Assembly (NCBI RefSeq): GCF_004959775.1
Contig: NZ_SJZG01000004.1
Span: 169,196-233,195 of the forward strand
Direction: 5' to 3'
Origin: Agromyces sp. H66
GTDB lineage: Bacteria > Actinomycetota > Actinomycetes > Actinomycetales > Microbacteriaceae
DNA length: 64,000 bases
Shown: one piece after another, positions 50,241 to 60,992 of the stretch
Position numbering within the stretch: the first letter of the stretch is position 1
Layout: each line of letters opens with the position of its first letter
Position numbers and translations under genes: made by a program
Notes under the pieces: model-generated
Seen by the model: only the letters and a program-made list of their open reading frames with translations
What the model was told of the DNA's origin: nothing
The model's database searches: none

Positions 50241-51464
50241 TCAGCGCGACCCCGAGCCGAGCCGAGCCAGTCTCGAGGATGCCTCCTCGAGCACGTCTCG
50301 GCGCTTGCAGAACGCGAACCGCACCAGGCTTCGGACCGCATGCTGCCGGTCGGCGTGCACGAAGGCCGACACCGGCACGCCGACGACCCCGGCCCGGTCG
50401 GGGAGCTCCCGGCAGAGCGCCGCACCGTCGTCGTAGCCGAGCGGTGCGGCATCGGCGACGATGAAGTATCCGGCATCGGGCAGCGAGACGGTGAAGCCCG
50501 CCGCCTCGAGGCCGGCCGCCAGCACGTCGCGCTTGCCGCGCAGGGCGGCAGCGGCATCCGTGAACACCGCGTCGGGCAGGCCCAGCCCCGTGGCGACGGC
50601 CGGCTGGAACGGGGCGCCGTTCACGTAGGTGAGGTACTGCTTGACCGCGAGCACGCTCGTGACGAGATCGGCCGGGGCGGTGAGCCAGCCGATCTTCCAC
50701 CCCGTGGTGCTGAACGTCTTGCCGCCCGACGAGATCGTGATCGTGCGTTCGCGCGCGCCGGGGATCGTGGCGATCGGCCGGTGGGCCGTGCCGAACGTGA
50801 GGTGCTCGTAGACCTCGTCGGTCACGATGAGGGCGTCGTGCCGCACCGCGAGGTCGACGATGCGCTCGAGCACCTCGTCGCCGAGCACGGTGCCGGTCGG
50901 GTTGTGCGGCGAGTTCACGAGGATCATGCGCGTGCGATCGGTGACCGCCGCCTCGAGCTCATCGAGGTCGACGTGCCAATCGGGGAACCGGAGCGGAACG
51001 GTGCGGTGCACGCCCCCGGCGCGGGCGATCAGCGCCGCGTACGCGTCGTACGACGGCTCGAACGTCACCACCTCGTCGCCCGTGTCGACGTGCGCGAGGA
51101 TCGCCGCAGCGAGTGCTTCGGTGGCGCCGGCGGTCACGAGCACCTCGGATGCCGCATCCACGTCGAGCCCGTACCATCTCGCCTGGTGCTCGGCGATCGC
51201 CTCGCGGAGCACGGGCGAGCCGATGCCCGGCGGATACTGGTTCACCCCGTCGGCGATGGCCTGCCGAGCGGCCTCCAGCACCTCGGCCGGGCCGTCCTCG
51301 TCGGGAAAGCCCTGACCGAGGTTGATGGCGCCGGTGCGCTGGGCGAGCGCGCTCATCTCGGCGAAGATGGTGGCCGCGATCGAGCCGTCGTCGGCGAGCA
51401 GCCCGGCACCGGCGGCGGTGCGCTGCCACGGGCGGAGACCGGGTGCGGGGGAGAAGTCGCTCAC
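50241..51464 (-). CDS. Class I/II PLP aminotransferase
   Basis: 407 residues from GTG 51464. Features of fold-type I: NLGQGFPDEDGP, NQYPPGIGSPVLREAIA, NSPHNPTGTVL, DEVYEHL and the PLP Lys in SSGGKTFSTTGWKIGW (about 242-247). It is closest in style to kynurenine-oxoglutarate/methionine aminotransferases (YbdL/KAT-like), which often work beside omega-amidase. TACGGT 6 nt before the GTG supports the start. The substrate is inferred only. Confidence 0.88.
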   Translation of the reverse strand: MSDFSPAPGLRPWQRTAAGAGLLADDGSIAATIFAEMSALAQRTGAINLGQGFPDEDGPAEVLEAARQAIADGVNQYPPGIGSPVLREAIAEHQARWYGLDVDAASEVLVTAGATEALAAAILAHVDTGDEVVTFEPSYDAYAALIARAGGVHRTVPLRFPDWHVDLDELEAAVTDRTRMILVNSPHNPTGTVLGDEVLERIVDLAVRHDALIVTDEVYEHLTFGTAHRPIATIPGARERTITISSGGKTFSTTGWKIGWLTAPADLVTSVLAVKQYLTYVNGAPFQPAVATGLGLPDAVFTDAAAALRGKRDVLAAGLEAAGFTVSLPDAGYFIVADAAPLGYDDGAALCRELPDRAGVVGVPVSAFVHADRQHAVRSLVRFAFCKRRDVLEEASSRLARLGSGSR

Positions 51465-51470
51465 GCTCTC

Positions 51471-51476
51471 ACCGTA
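51471..51476 (-). promoter_or_regulatory. Leaderless -10 box (TACGGT) of the aminotransferase gene
   Basis: Minus-strand TACGGT, 6 nt, then GTG 51464. Confidence 0.5.
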
Positions 51477-51632
51477 CGTCAGGCTCCGGCCGCTACGCTG
51501 GCGCAGGGGCGTGCTCGGGAGGCATCCGTCTTCGGACGAATCACTGCTCGGGGATAGCCGGTTCATAGACTTCGCCGATGCCGCGCACAGCTTCGCGCTG
51601 GATGCTGGGCACCGACTTGGAAGGGAGCAATC

Positions 51633-53210
<1,578 letters not shown>

Positions 53211-53242
53211 GCGGCGACCCGGTCGGGGTCGACCGGACGACG

Positions 53243-53275
53243 GGAGGGCCGGGGCCCACGGGACCCCGGCCCTCC
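53243..53275 (+). terminator. GC-rich terminator after the HtrA-like gene
   Basis: GGAGGGCCGGGG (53243-53254) and CCCCGGCCCTCC (53264-53275) are exact inverted repeats, 33 nt after the stop codon. The loop is 9 nt and the tail is not T-rich. Confidence 0.65.
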
Positions 53276-53329
53276 TCGTCGGCGAGGGGCGTGACTGCTA
53301 GGCTCGATCGACCCGAGCGAGTGAGGAAC

Positions 53330-54385
53330 ATGCCCGAGCAGCACCACCAGGCGACACCGTCGTCGCTCGTCGGCGTCTCCTATGTCATGCCCGTGCTGAA
53401 CGACGTGACCCACGTGCGGGCGGCCGTCGAATCGATCCTCGCGCAAGACTATGAGGGTCCCGTCGAGGTGCTCATCGCCCTCGGCCCGTCGATCGACGGC
53501 ACGGCCGAGCTCGTCGCCGACCTCGCCGAGCGTCACCCCGACGTGCGGGTGCTCGAGAACGAGGTCGGGTCGACGCCGGCCGGACTCAACATCGGCATCC
53601 GTGCCGCCCGGCACCCGGTCGTGGTGCGCGTCGACTCGCACTCGATGCTGCCCACCGACTACGCCCGCATCGCCGTCGAGACCCTCGAGCGAACCGGCGC
53701 CGACAACGTCGGCGGCATCATGGACGCCAAGGGAGAGACGCCGTTCGAGCAGGCCGTCGCCCTCGCGTACACCACCAAGGTCGGGCTCGGCGGCTCCGCG
53801 TTCCATGTCGGCGGCGCCGAAGGCCCCGCCGACACCGTCTACCTCGGCGTGTTCCGTCGGAGCGCGCTGAACCGTGTCGGCCTCTTCGACGAGACGATCA
53901 AGCGCGGGCAGGACTGGGAGCTCAACCGGCGCCTCCGCGAGACCGGCGGCACGGTGTGGTTCACGCCGGCGCTCGCCGTCACCTACCGGCCGCGCTCGAC
54001 GGTCGAGCGGCTCGCGCGCCAGATGATCTCCACCGGGCTGTGGCGCGGTGAGCTCGCGCGGCGGTTCCCGGCCGCGAACGGCATCCGCTACTTCGTGCCG
54101 CCGGTCATGGTCGTCGGGGTGGCGCTGGGTGTGCTCCTCGGCATCGGCGGCATCGTGCAGGCCGCCATGGGCGTCGCGCCGTGGCTGCTCATCGGGTTCG
54201 CGGCACCGCTGGTCTACCTGCTGTTCGTGATCGCCGCGACGCTCGTGTACGCCCGTGGCCGCGGCGCGCGCACCGCCGCCTGGTTTCTCGTAGTGTTGCC
54301 CTGCATACACGTGTCGTGGGGGATCGGCTTCGTGCTGGGGTACCTCTCGCTCACGAGCAACATCGCCAAGCACACGGGAAGGTGA
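53330..54385 (+). CDS. Family 2 glycosyltransferase with C-terminal membrane helices
   Basis: 351 residues from ATG 53330 (GAGGA 2 nt before; GTG 53321 is also possible). A GT-A fold shows VSYVMPVLNDVTHV, the DxD-type VVRVDSHS (about 99-106) and the acceptor motif RGQDWELNRRL (QDWE). Three C-terminal membrane helices (about 255-345) resemble ExoA/succinoglycan-type transferases. A glycopolymer role is inferred from the neighbours. The TAGGCT at 53299-53304 is a likely -10. The stop overlaps the start region of the next gene (GTGA at 54382). Confidence 0.88.
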   Translation: MPEQHHQATPSSLVGVSYVMPVLNDVTHVRAAVESILAQDYEGPVEVLIALGPSIDGTAELVADLAERHPDVRVLENEVGSTPAGLNIGIRAARHPVVVRVDSHSMLPTDYARIAVETLERTGADNVGGIMDAKGETPFEQAVALAYTTKVGLGGSAFHVGGAEGPADTVYLGVFRRSALNRVGLFDETIKRGQDWELNRRLRETGGTVWFTPALAVTYRPRSTVERLARQMISTGLWRGELARRFPAANGIRYFVPPVMVVGVALGVLLGIGGIVQAAMGVAPWLLIGFAAPLVYLLFVIAATLVYARGRGARTAAWFLVVLPCIHVSWGIGFVLGYLSLTSNIAKHTGR

Positions 54386-54390
54386 CGCGG

Positions 54391-55203
54391 ATGTCCCAAG
54401 CCGGTCAGGCCGCGGCCAGGCCCACGTCGATCGCAGAGCTCCGCGCGGTCACGCAGCCGCCCGAGGTGCGGAGCCGCCGCAACGCCGAACACTGGACGGC
54501 CTCGCTGTACCTCCGCAACCTCTCGCCGTATCTCACCTGGGTGCTCCTGAAGACGTCGATCTCGGCGAACGGCGTCACCGGCCTCATGATCCTCGTCGGC
54601 TGGTCGACCGCGGCAGCCCTGCTCATCCCCGGCATCTGGGGCGCGCTCCTGGCCGTCGTGCTCGGCCAACTGCAGATGCTCGTCGACTGCTCCGACGGCG
54701 AGGTCGCCCGCTGGCGCCGAACCTCGTCGCCCGCGGGCGTCTTCCTCGACAAGGTCGGCCACTACACGACCGAGGCACTCATTCCGCTCGCGCTCGGCAT
54801 CCGTGCGGCCGCGTACCCCATCGAGCTGCCCGGCGACTTCCTCTGGACGACCATAGCGGCGCTGCTCGCCCTCGTGATCGTGCTGAACAAGGCGCTCAAC
54901 GACATGGTGCACGTCGCCCGCGCCAACGCGGGGCTGCCGAAGCTCGCCGACACCCACGGTGAGACCGCACCCCGCGGCGGGCTCATCGCGAAGCTGCGCA
55001 AGGCCGCCCGGTTCGTGCCGTTCCACCGCCTGTACCACTCCGTCGAGCTCACGTTGATCGCCTTCGCCGCCGCGCTCGTCGGCCTCGTGGCCGGCCAGCC
55101 GCTCGTCGACCGCGTCGTGGTGGCGGCGCTGCTGCCGCTGGCGGTGCTCTCCCTGTTCGGCCACTTCGTCGCGATCATGGCGTCTCGCCGTGTCCGCGCC
55201 TGA
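54391..55203 (+). CDS. CDP-alcohol phosphotransferase family protein
   Basis: 270 residues from ATG 54391 (GGAAGG 8 nt upstream; GTG 54382 overlapping the previous stop is the alternative). The signature DCSDGEVARWRRTSSPAGVF followed by LDKVGHY fits D-x2-DG-x2-AR-x8-G-x3-D, but the fourth Asp, usually the proposed base, is His. Six membrane helices are predicted. It would move a phospho-alcohol from a CDP donor onto a lipid or glycan acceptor. Between two glycosyltransferases; the product is probably a phosphodiester polymer or a modified lipid. Confidence 0.85.
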   Translation: MSQAGQAAARPTSIAELRAVTQPPEVRSRRNAEHWTASLYLRNLSPYLTWVLLKTSISANGVTGLMILVGWSTAAALLIPGIWGALLAVVLGQLQMLVDCSDGEVARWRRTSSPAGVFLDKVGHYTTEALIPLALGIRAAAYPIELPGDFLWTTIAALLALVIVLNKALNDMVHVARANAGLPKLADTHGETAPRGGLIAKLRKAARFVPFHRLYHSVELTLIAFAAALVGLVAGQPLVDRVVVAALLPLAVLSLFGHFVAIMASRRVRA

Positions 55204-56137
55204 CGTGCCGGTCCCCGACCCTGCCGACGGGGCGTCCGCTTCGACGGGCTCAGCGAACGCGCGACCGCGCGTCGGCGTGGTGGTGCTCACGATGGGCACC
55301 CGGCCCGATGATCTCGCACGCGGCATCCGGAGCGTCCTCGACCAGCGCGACGTGACGGTCGACGTGGTGTGCGTGGGCAACGGGTGGGACCCGGCGACCG
55401 CCGTGCCCGCCCTTCCCGACGCCGTGAAGACGCTGCACCTGCCCGAGAACCTCGGCATCCCCGCCGGCCGCAACCGCGGCGTGCCCGAGGTCGCGGGCGA
55501 CGTGCTCTTCTTCCTCGACGACGACGCGTTCCTGCCGAGTCCGGGGTTCCTCGCGAGCGGATGCCGCCTCCTCGCCGATCGGCCCGAGATCGGGCTGATC
55601 CAGCCCCGGGTCGTCGACCCGTCCGGCCGGGTGTCGCCGCGCCGGTGGATCCCGCGCATCCGCAAGGGCGACCCCGCGCGCTCGAGCACGGTGTTCTCGT
55701 GCTGGGAGGGCGCGGTGCTCATGCCGCGTGCCGTGTTCGAGGCCACGGGCGGATGGGCCGATCCGTTCTTCTACGCGCACGAGGGCATCGAGCTCGCCTG
55801 GCGGGTCTGGGACACCGGTCGCGTCGCCTGGTATGCGGGCGACCTCGAGGCGGGGCATCCGGTGATCGATCCGGCGCGCCACGCGTACTACTACCGGCTG
55901 AACGCGCGGAACCGCGTGTGGCTCGCCCGTCGCAACCTGCCGGCCGTGTTCGTGCCGCTGTACGTGGGCTCGTGGACCGCCATCCAGGTGCTGCGCTGGG
56001 CGCGCAACCCGTCGGCCCTGCGCGCCTGGTTCGCGGGGTGGCGTGCGGGCTGGCGGCAGGACGCGGGGGAGCGGCGTCCCATCCGGTGGCGGACGGTGTG
56101 GCGCATGACGCTGGCCGGGCGCCCGCCACTGGTCTGA
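55190..56137 (+). CDS. Family 2 glycosyltransferase
   Basis: 315 residues from GTG 55190, overlapping the previous gene by 14 nt (GTG 55205 is an alternative). The GT-A core has RVGVVVLTMGTRPDDL, VVCVGNGWDPA, GIPAGRNRGV, the nucleotide-sugar DDD in LFFLDDDAFLP (about 103-113) and FFYAHEGIELAWRV. This resembles rhamnosyl/galactofuranosyl-type transferases. No transmembrane helix is certain. Part of the same operon as the two upstream genes. Confidence 0.85.
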   Translation: MSAPDVPVPDPADGASASTGSANARPRVGVVVLTMGTRPDDLARGIRSVLDQRDVTVDVVCVGNGWDPATAVPALPDAVKTLHLPENLGIPAGRNRGVPEVAGDVLFFLDDDAFLPSPGFLASGCRLLADRPEIGLIQPRVVDPSGRVSPRRWIPRIRKGDPARSSTVFSCWEGAVLMPRAVFEATGGWADPFFYAHEGIELAWRVWDTGRVAWYAGDLEAGHPVIDPARHAYYYRLNARNRVWLARRNLPAVFVPLYVGSWTAIQVLRWARNPSALRAWFAGWRAGWRQDAGERRPIRWRTVWRMTLAGRPPLV

Positions 56138-56275
56138 GGAGCCGGGCGTCCGCTCCGGTCCGCCCCGCGGCCCGCCCAGGTCCGACGCGCGTGGCGACGC
56201 GTAACGATCGGCTCTCGATCATCGCTCGGCAACCCATGGCGCCGCCGCCGGGACATCCGGCGTCCACCTGCTCGC

Positions 56276-56281
56276 TACCCT
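56276..56281 (+). promoter_or_regulatory. Leaderless -10 box (TACCCT) of the CDP-glycerol polymerase-like gene
   Basis: TACCCT, 6 nt, then GTG 56288. Confidence 0.5.
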
Positions 56282-56287
56282 TGGACG

Positions 56288-57583
56288 GTGGGACTACGCA
56301 GGGACGCCCAGCGCGCCGTCAAGCTGGCCAGGGACATCATGTGGTCGCGGCGCGCCCAGCGCGAGCTGCTCTCGCGCCTCGCGAAGCAACCGCCCCTCGA
56401 GCCGCACCGGTACCGCATCGGGGTGTACTTCGCCGACGGCCGCGTCAACCTCTACCAGCTGCGCCAGTGGTACAAGCCGCTCGCCGAGCTCGCGCAGACG
56501 CATCCCGTGCTCATCCTCAGCCGGGCATCGGGCGCGGCGCTGGCCCTGCTCGACGAGTCGCCCCTGCCGGTCGCCTACGTGCGACGCGTCGTCGACCTCG
56601 AGCAGGTGATCCATGAGCAGGACCTGCACATCGTGTTCTACGTGAACCAGAACGCGAAGAACTTCCAGATGATGCGCTACGGGCGTCGCTGGCACGTGTT
56701 CATCAACCACGGCGAGTCCGACAAGATGTACATGACCACGAACCAGTTCAAGGCGTACGACTACGCGCTCATCGCGGGTGACGCGGCGCGCGCCCGCCTC
56801 GAGAAGGTGCTGTGGGACTACGACTTCGACAAGCGGGCCATTCCGATCGGGCGACCGCAGGCCGATCACTACCTCGACGGGACCTCGCTGCCGTACCCGC
56901 CCGATGAGCGCGACGTCGTGCTGTACGCGCCCACGTGGGAGGGTGATCGCGGTTCCGCCGCGTACGGGTCGATCGCCTCGCACGGGGTGCCGCTCGTGCG
57001 CGCCCTCCTCGCCACGGGCCGGCATCGCGTGATCTACCGGCCGCATCCACGCTCGGGGGTCGTCGACCACGCGTACGGCGCGGCGAATCGCGAGATCATC
57101 GCGGCCATCGCTGCGGCCAACGCCGCCGACCCGACGGCGCAGCACGTCTACGACGACGGTCCGTCGCTCGGCTGGCAGCTGGCGGCGGCGGATGTCGCGA
57201 TCGTCGACATCTCGGCGATGGTGTACGACCGGCTCGCCGCCGGCAAGCCGCTGCTCATCACCCGGCCCGCGAACCCCGAGGCGCAGATCGACACGGGCGG
57301 CTACCTGCAGGCCTGCGAGTGGCTCGAGGTGTCGGATGCCGCATCGATGGTCGCGCGCATCGACGAGGTCGCCCACGACGAGGCGGCGCTCGAACGGCTC
57401 GGGTTCTGGGTCGAGCGGTACTTCGGCGACACCACCCCGGGCGTCACGACGAAGCGGTTCCACGCTGCCGTCGACCACCTCATGGACGAGTGGGAGCGCT
57501 TCGCGGCGCTGCATGCGGGCGAGGAGGAGATCGACGAGTTCGAGGAGGACGACGAAGACGAGGCGGAGTCGCTCGGCGCCTAG
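56288..57583 (+). CDS. CDP-glycerol:polyglycerophosphate glycerophosphotransferase family protein
   Basis: 431 residues. Conserved in TagB/TagF-type GT-B enzymes are VFINHGESDKMY (about 138-149), VLYAPTWEGDRGSAAYGS (about 218-235), VIYRPHPRSG (about 250) and ADVAIVDISAMVYDRLAAGKP (about 303-323). They add glycerol-phosphate units from CDP-glycerol to teichoic acid chains on the inner membrane face. The acidic tail (EEEIDEFEEDDEDEAE) is unusual. The start is fixed by the leaderless box. The stop overlaps that of the convergent EcsC-like gene (ctag). Confidence 0.85.
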   Translation: MGLRRDAQRAVKLARDIMWSRRAQRELLSRLAKQPPLEPHRYRIGVYFADGRVNLYQLRQWYKPLAELAQTHPVLILSRASGAALALLDESPLPVAYVRRVVDLEQVIHEQDLHIVFYVNQNAKNFQMMRYGRRWHVFINHGESDKMYMTTNQFKAYDYALIAGDAARARLEKVLWDYDFDKRAIPIGRPQADHYLDGTSLPYPPDERDVVLYAPTWEGDRGSAAYGSIASHGVPLVRALLATGRHRVIYRPHPRSGVVDHAYGAANREIIAAIAAANAADPTAQHVYDDGPSLGWQLAAADVAIVDISAMVYDRLAAGKPLLITRPANPEAQIDTGGYLQACEWLEVSDAASMVARIDEVAHDEAALERLGFWVERYFGDTTPGVTTKRFHAAVDHLMDEWERFAALHAGEEEIDEFEEDDEDEAESLGA

Positions 57584-58671
57584 GATCCGGCGCGGGGCGC
57601 GTCGGTCGTGTCGCCAGGCCCCTCGATGGCGGCGCCCTCCCTGAAGCCGGAGCCATCCTCGATGGCGGCGCCGCCCTCCTCGATGTGGCTGCCCTCGTCG
57701 GCCCCGCCGGAGCCATCCTCGATGGCGGCCCGGGACTTCGACCGCTTCCGCTCGCGCACGGCGCGGCCCGTGGCGGCGCGCAGTTCGCGGCTCGTGCTCA
57801 CGGCGAATCCGCCGACCGCGGCCCCGGCCCGCGCCATCCGGAGCGCCGCCGTCTTCACCATCGAGTCGTCGCCGCGGGGCTCGAGATCGAGGGGGAGCAG
57901 GGCCGGCGGCGCACCGAACGCGAGGCGCGACTGCTGCAGCACCCTGCGCCCGAGCAGGTGGTTGCCGACGCCGCCGATGGCCGCGCCGATGCCGAACGGG
58001 ATCGCCTTGCCGACGATGCCCGCGCCGCCGCGCACGGCGAACTGCTTGAGGAACACCGTTCGCAGGCGATCGACGACCGTGCCCATGAACGCCTTCGGCA
58101 GGCTGTTGGTGATGATCTCGCCCCAGTAGGCGTTGCGGGCCACGCCGCGGCCGGTCGCCTGCGACGCGAGTTGGCGCACGAGGTCGATGCCCTCGCGGCC
58201 GAGCATCAGGGTCATCACGAGGGCGCGTGCCCGTTCGGGGTTCTCGACGGCGATGCCGTGCACTTCGGCCACCGACTGCGCGAAGAGCGCCGTGGCCTCG
58301 AGGAAGCCCGCGGTCTCGACGCTCGAGAGTGCGAGGGTGACGCCGGTGCCGATGCCGGGGACGACCGCCGTCGCGCCCACGGCGGCGCCGCCGGTCGTGA
58401 CGGCCGCGAGGTAGCGGCGTTCGAGGATGCGCACGAGCTGGTCGGTGGTGGCGTTCGGGAAGCGTCGACGGATGCCGCGCAGGTGCGCCACGACGACGGG
58501 TCGCTGGATCGAGAGCACCGCGTCGATGCCGCGCTCGACGCCGTGCGCGCGCCCGAGGTCGGGCTGGTCGCCTGGCGTGGCGCCGGGCGTGTTCCCGGGC
58601 GTGGCGCCGGGCTCGTCCTCCCGTGGGGCACTCGAGCCCATCGAGGTGATCTTGTGCACGCGTTCGGTCAT
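57580..58671 (-). CDS. EcsC-like family protein
   Basis: 363 residues. The mid region with GGAAVGATAVVPGIGTGVTLALSSVETAGFLEATALF (in part, about 95-131) and IPFGIGAAIGGVGNHLLGRRV matches the EcsC protein family, with alternating glycine-rich amphipathic helices. Function poorly known, often near the membrane. The C-terminus contains three AAIEDGSG-like repeats. Stop codons of this gene and the convergent neighbour share CTAG. Confidence 0.75.
   Translation of the reverse strand: MTERVHKITSMGSSAPREDEPGATPGNTPGATPGDQPDLGRAHGVERGIDAVLSIQRPVVVAHLRGIRRRFPNATTDQLVRILERRYLAAVTTGGAAVGATAVVPGIGTGVTLALSSVETAGFLEATALFAQSVAEVHGIAVENPERARALVMTLMLGREGIDLVRQLASQATGRGVARNAYWGEIITNSLPKAFMGTVVDRLRTVFLKQFAVRGGAGIVGKAIPFGIGAAIGGVGNHLLGRRVLQQSRLAFGAPPALLPLDLEPRGDDSMVKTAALRMARAGAAVGGFAVSTSRELRAATGRAVRERKRSKSRAAIEDGSGGADEGSHIEEGGAAIEDGSGFREGAAIEGPGDTTDAPRAGS
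57620..57729 (-). repeat. Repeats coding the EcsC-like C-terminal tail
   Basis: A 23-bp unit beginning ccggagccatcctcgatgg occurs at 57647-57669 and 57707-57729, with a shorter copy at 57620-57639. On the minus strand it encodes the repeated AAIEDGSG peptide. Confidence 0.8.
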
Positions 58672-58791
58672 GGTGGCTCGATCCTAGGCGGCGAACCCGA
58701 GCGGATGCCGGGGGTTGCGTGACGACGCCGAGTTCCGCGTTCGCGGGGTGTGGGGCGGCGACTCGTCCTCCACAGGCCCCACGCCGGGAAG

Positions 58792-58800
58792 TTGTCCACA
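58792..58800 (+). promoter_or_regulatory. DnaA-box-like nonamer TTGTCCACA
   Basis: TTGTCCACA matches the actinobacterial DnaA box consensus and lies in the divergent gap before the HNH gene. It is single, so not an origin. Confidence 0.4.
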
Positions 58801-58859
58801 GGTAAACGGCCTGATCAAGCGTGATTTCGAATGTCGGCGGGTCGTGGTCGAATGAAGGC

Positions 58860-60102
58860 ATGGAACCCGCAGCCCGACTCGTCGAGGCGCTCGACCGCGT
58901 CCTCGAGCTCGAGCGTTCCATCCGCGCCCTGCAGGCTGAACAGCTGGGCCGGGTGCACGAGCTCCGGCTGCTGATGCGTACGGTCGAGGCGCACCCGACG
59001 CGCACCGAACGCGAGAACCGGGAGTGGGCCGACCGCGCCTGTTCGGCCGAGCTCGCCACGTCGCTGCAGGTCCATGAGCGGGCAGCGACGGCCCTGATGC
59101 ATGACGCCACGGCACTCGTCGATCTGCCGGCGGCGGCCGAGGCGCTCACCGTCGGCGACGTGTCGCTGCACCACGTGCGTGCGCTCATCGACGCGGTCGG
59201 GTTCGTGCCCGGCGAGCGTGCGACCGAGTTCGAGCAGGAGGCGATCGAGAAGGCGCGCCGCATGACGACGGTCGGGTTCCGCAGGGCGCTCGTGCGCATG
59301 CAGCACCGGTACCAGCCCGCGGCCCCCGAAGCCCGCAAGCGTCGGGCGCTCGACGACCGGCGGCTCGTCATCGAGCCGGCCCACGACGGCATGGCCTGGG
59401 TCAACCTCCTGTGCGCTGCGGAGGAGGCGGTCGCGATCCGGGCGCGAGTGGCGGGCGCCGTCGCCGTACGAGCGGCGGGCGATGCGCGCAGCAGGCCGCA
59501 GCGCGAGGCCGACGCGGCGGTCGCGCTGCTCATCGGCCGCGTCGATCCGTTGGGGGCGCCCGATCCCGGCGACCTCGGCACGGTGCGCGCGACGGTGCAT
59601 CTCGTCATCCCGGCACTCACGCTGCTCGGGCACGGCGTCCAGCCGGCCATGCTCGAGAACCACGGCCCCATCGACACCGAGACGGCACGGCACCTCTTCG
59701 CGCACGTGCCGTCGTTCCGGACGATCCTCACCGATCCGGTGTCGGGCGCGACGCTCCGGTACGGTCGCTCGACACGCCGGGTGCCCGCCGATCTCGCCGC
59801 GTGGCTGCGCGTTCGCGACGGGCGGTGCCGGTTCCCAGGCTGCGAACGGCCGGCGAGCGAGAGCGAGCTCGACCACACGGTCGCGTGCGAGCACGACGGA
59901 TGCACCGACCACGACAATCCCGCCGTGCTGCCGCGGTCATCATCGGCTGAAGCATCACACCGGGTGGCGTGTCTGGCAGCGGTCCGACGGCACCATCCGC
60001 TGGTGCAGTCCCGCGGGGCGCTGGTACGACGGGCCGCCCGACGGGTTGGTGCATCCCCTCGGCGAGCCGGGCGCGGGCGGAGCGGCGGCCCGCGCGGGGT
60101 GA
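58860..60102 (+). pseudogene. DUF222/13E12 HNH endonuclease, frameshifted in the HNH motif
   Basis: From ATG 58860 the frame encodes a DUF222 helical domain (about 1-300) and the start of the HNH module (RDGRCRFPGCERPASESELDH). It reads DNPAVL at 59928-59930, where the expected CRGHHRLKHHTGW continues in another frame (from 59929) to the stop at 60100-60102. Restoring two bases after CTG would give AVLCRGHH, as in intact relatives. The zinc/HNH core is therefore split. Without repair the original frame runs on into non-homologous sequence. Either a real pseudogene or a sequencing error. Confidence 0.8.
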
Positions 60103-60218
60103 GCCCGAGCGTGGTGAGAGTTGTGATGCGCGCGCCGCCACGGTGCGGGGGGAGGGGGCGGAGTGGTGGCGGCGCGACTGCGGTGCCGGGTGAGGTGGTC
60201 GCGGCGCGACTGCCGAGC

Positions 60219-60992
60219 CTACTTGCCGCCGTGCTCCGCGTTGTAGCGGTCGAGCACCTCGTCGATCGGGGCGTCGAGCACGAGCGCGCCCTTGTCGAGA
60301 TAGAGGCCGCGCGTGCAGAACCGGCGCAGGTCGCGCTCGTTGTGCGACACGAAGAAGAGCGTGCGCCCGCTCGCGAGCAACTCCTCGATGCGCCGGTAGC
60401 ACTTCTCGCGGAACGCCTTGTCGCCGACCGCGAGCACCTCGTCGACGAGGAGGATGGGCTCCTCGAGCTGCGAGATCACGGCGAACGCGATGCGCACCTT
60501 CATGCCGCTCGAGAGGTGCTTGTACGGCGTGTCGAGGAAGTCGCCGATGTCGGCGAACCCGATGATCTCGTCGAACTTGGCATCGATCTGCGCCCGGGTC
60601 ATGCCGTGCAGCCCGGCGGTGAGATAGACGTTGTCGCGAACCGTGAGGTCGTCGACGAATCCGCCCGTGATCTCGATGAGCGGAGCGACCCCGCCCGTCA
60701 CCTCGACCGTGCCCTCGTCGGGGATCATCACGCCCGCGACGAGCTTCAGCAGGGTCGACTTGCCCTGGCCGTTCCGTCCGACGACGCCGATCGCCTCGCC
60801 CTCGCGTACGTCGATCGACACGTTCCGCAACGCCCAGAACTCGTCGGGCCGCGTACGCCGCCGCCGTCCGGCGAAGAGATCCTTGAACAGGCGACGACCG
60901 CGGCGATTGCGCCGGAACCGCACGCCGAGGCCGTCGACGCGGATGGCGCGGGCCTCGGTGGAGGCGTGCGCGGTGGCCGGGGCATCCGTCAT
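60219..60992 (-). CDS. Polysaccharide/teichoic acid ABC transporter ATPase (TagH/Wzt-like)
   Basis: 257 residues from ATG 60992 (AAGGAG 5 nt before). Walker A is GRNGQGKST (about 76-84), signature LSSGMKVRIAFA (about 157) and Walker B ILLVDEVLAVGD. The LSSGM signature and DEVLAVGD are typical of glycan exporters of the Wzt/TagH/RfbE group. It energises export of the glycopolymer made by the nearby enzymes. The start shares TGATG with the permease stop. The C-terminal carbohydrate-binding domain of Wzt is absent. Confidence 0.92.
   Translation of the reverse strand: MTDAPATAHASTEARAIRVDGLGVRFRRNRRGRRLFKDLFAGRRRRTRPDEFWALRNVSIDVREGEAIGVVGRNGQGKSTLLKLVAGVMIPDEGTVEVTGGVAPLIEITGGFVDDLTVRDNVYLTAGLHGMTRAQIDAKFDEIIGFADIGDFLDTPYKHLSSGMKVRIAFAVISQLEEPILLVDEVLAVGDKAFREKCYRRIEELLASGRTLFFVSHNERDLRRFCTRGLYLDKGALVLDAPIDEVLDRYNAEHGGK

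Noticed and set aside
58792-58800. Replication origin
   Set aside because: Single DnaA-like box, no AT-rich unwinding region and no dnaA/dnaN nearby.
56294-59917. A 1207-codon minus-strand frame
   Set aside because: It crosses the CDP-glycerol polymerase-like, EcsC-like and HNH genes; no domain signature, so it is a shadow frame.
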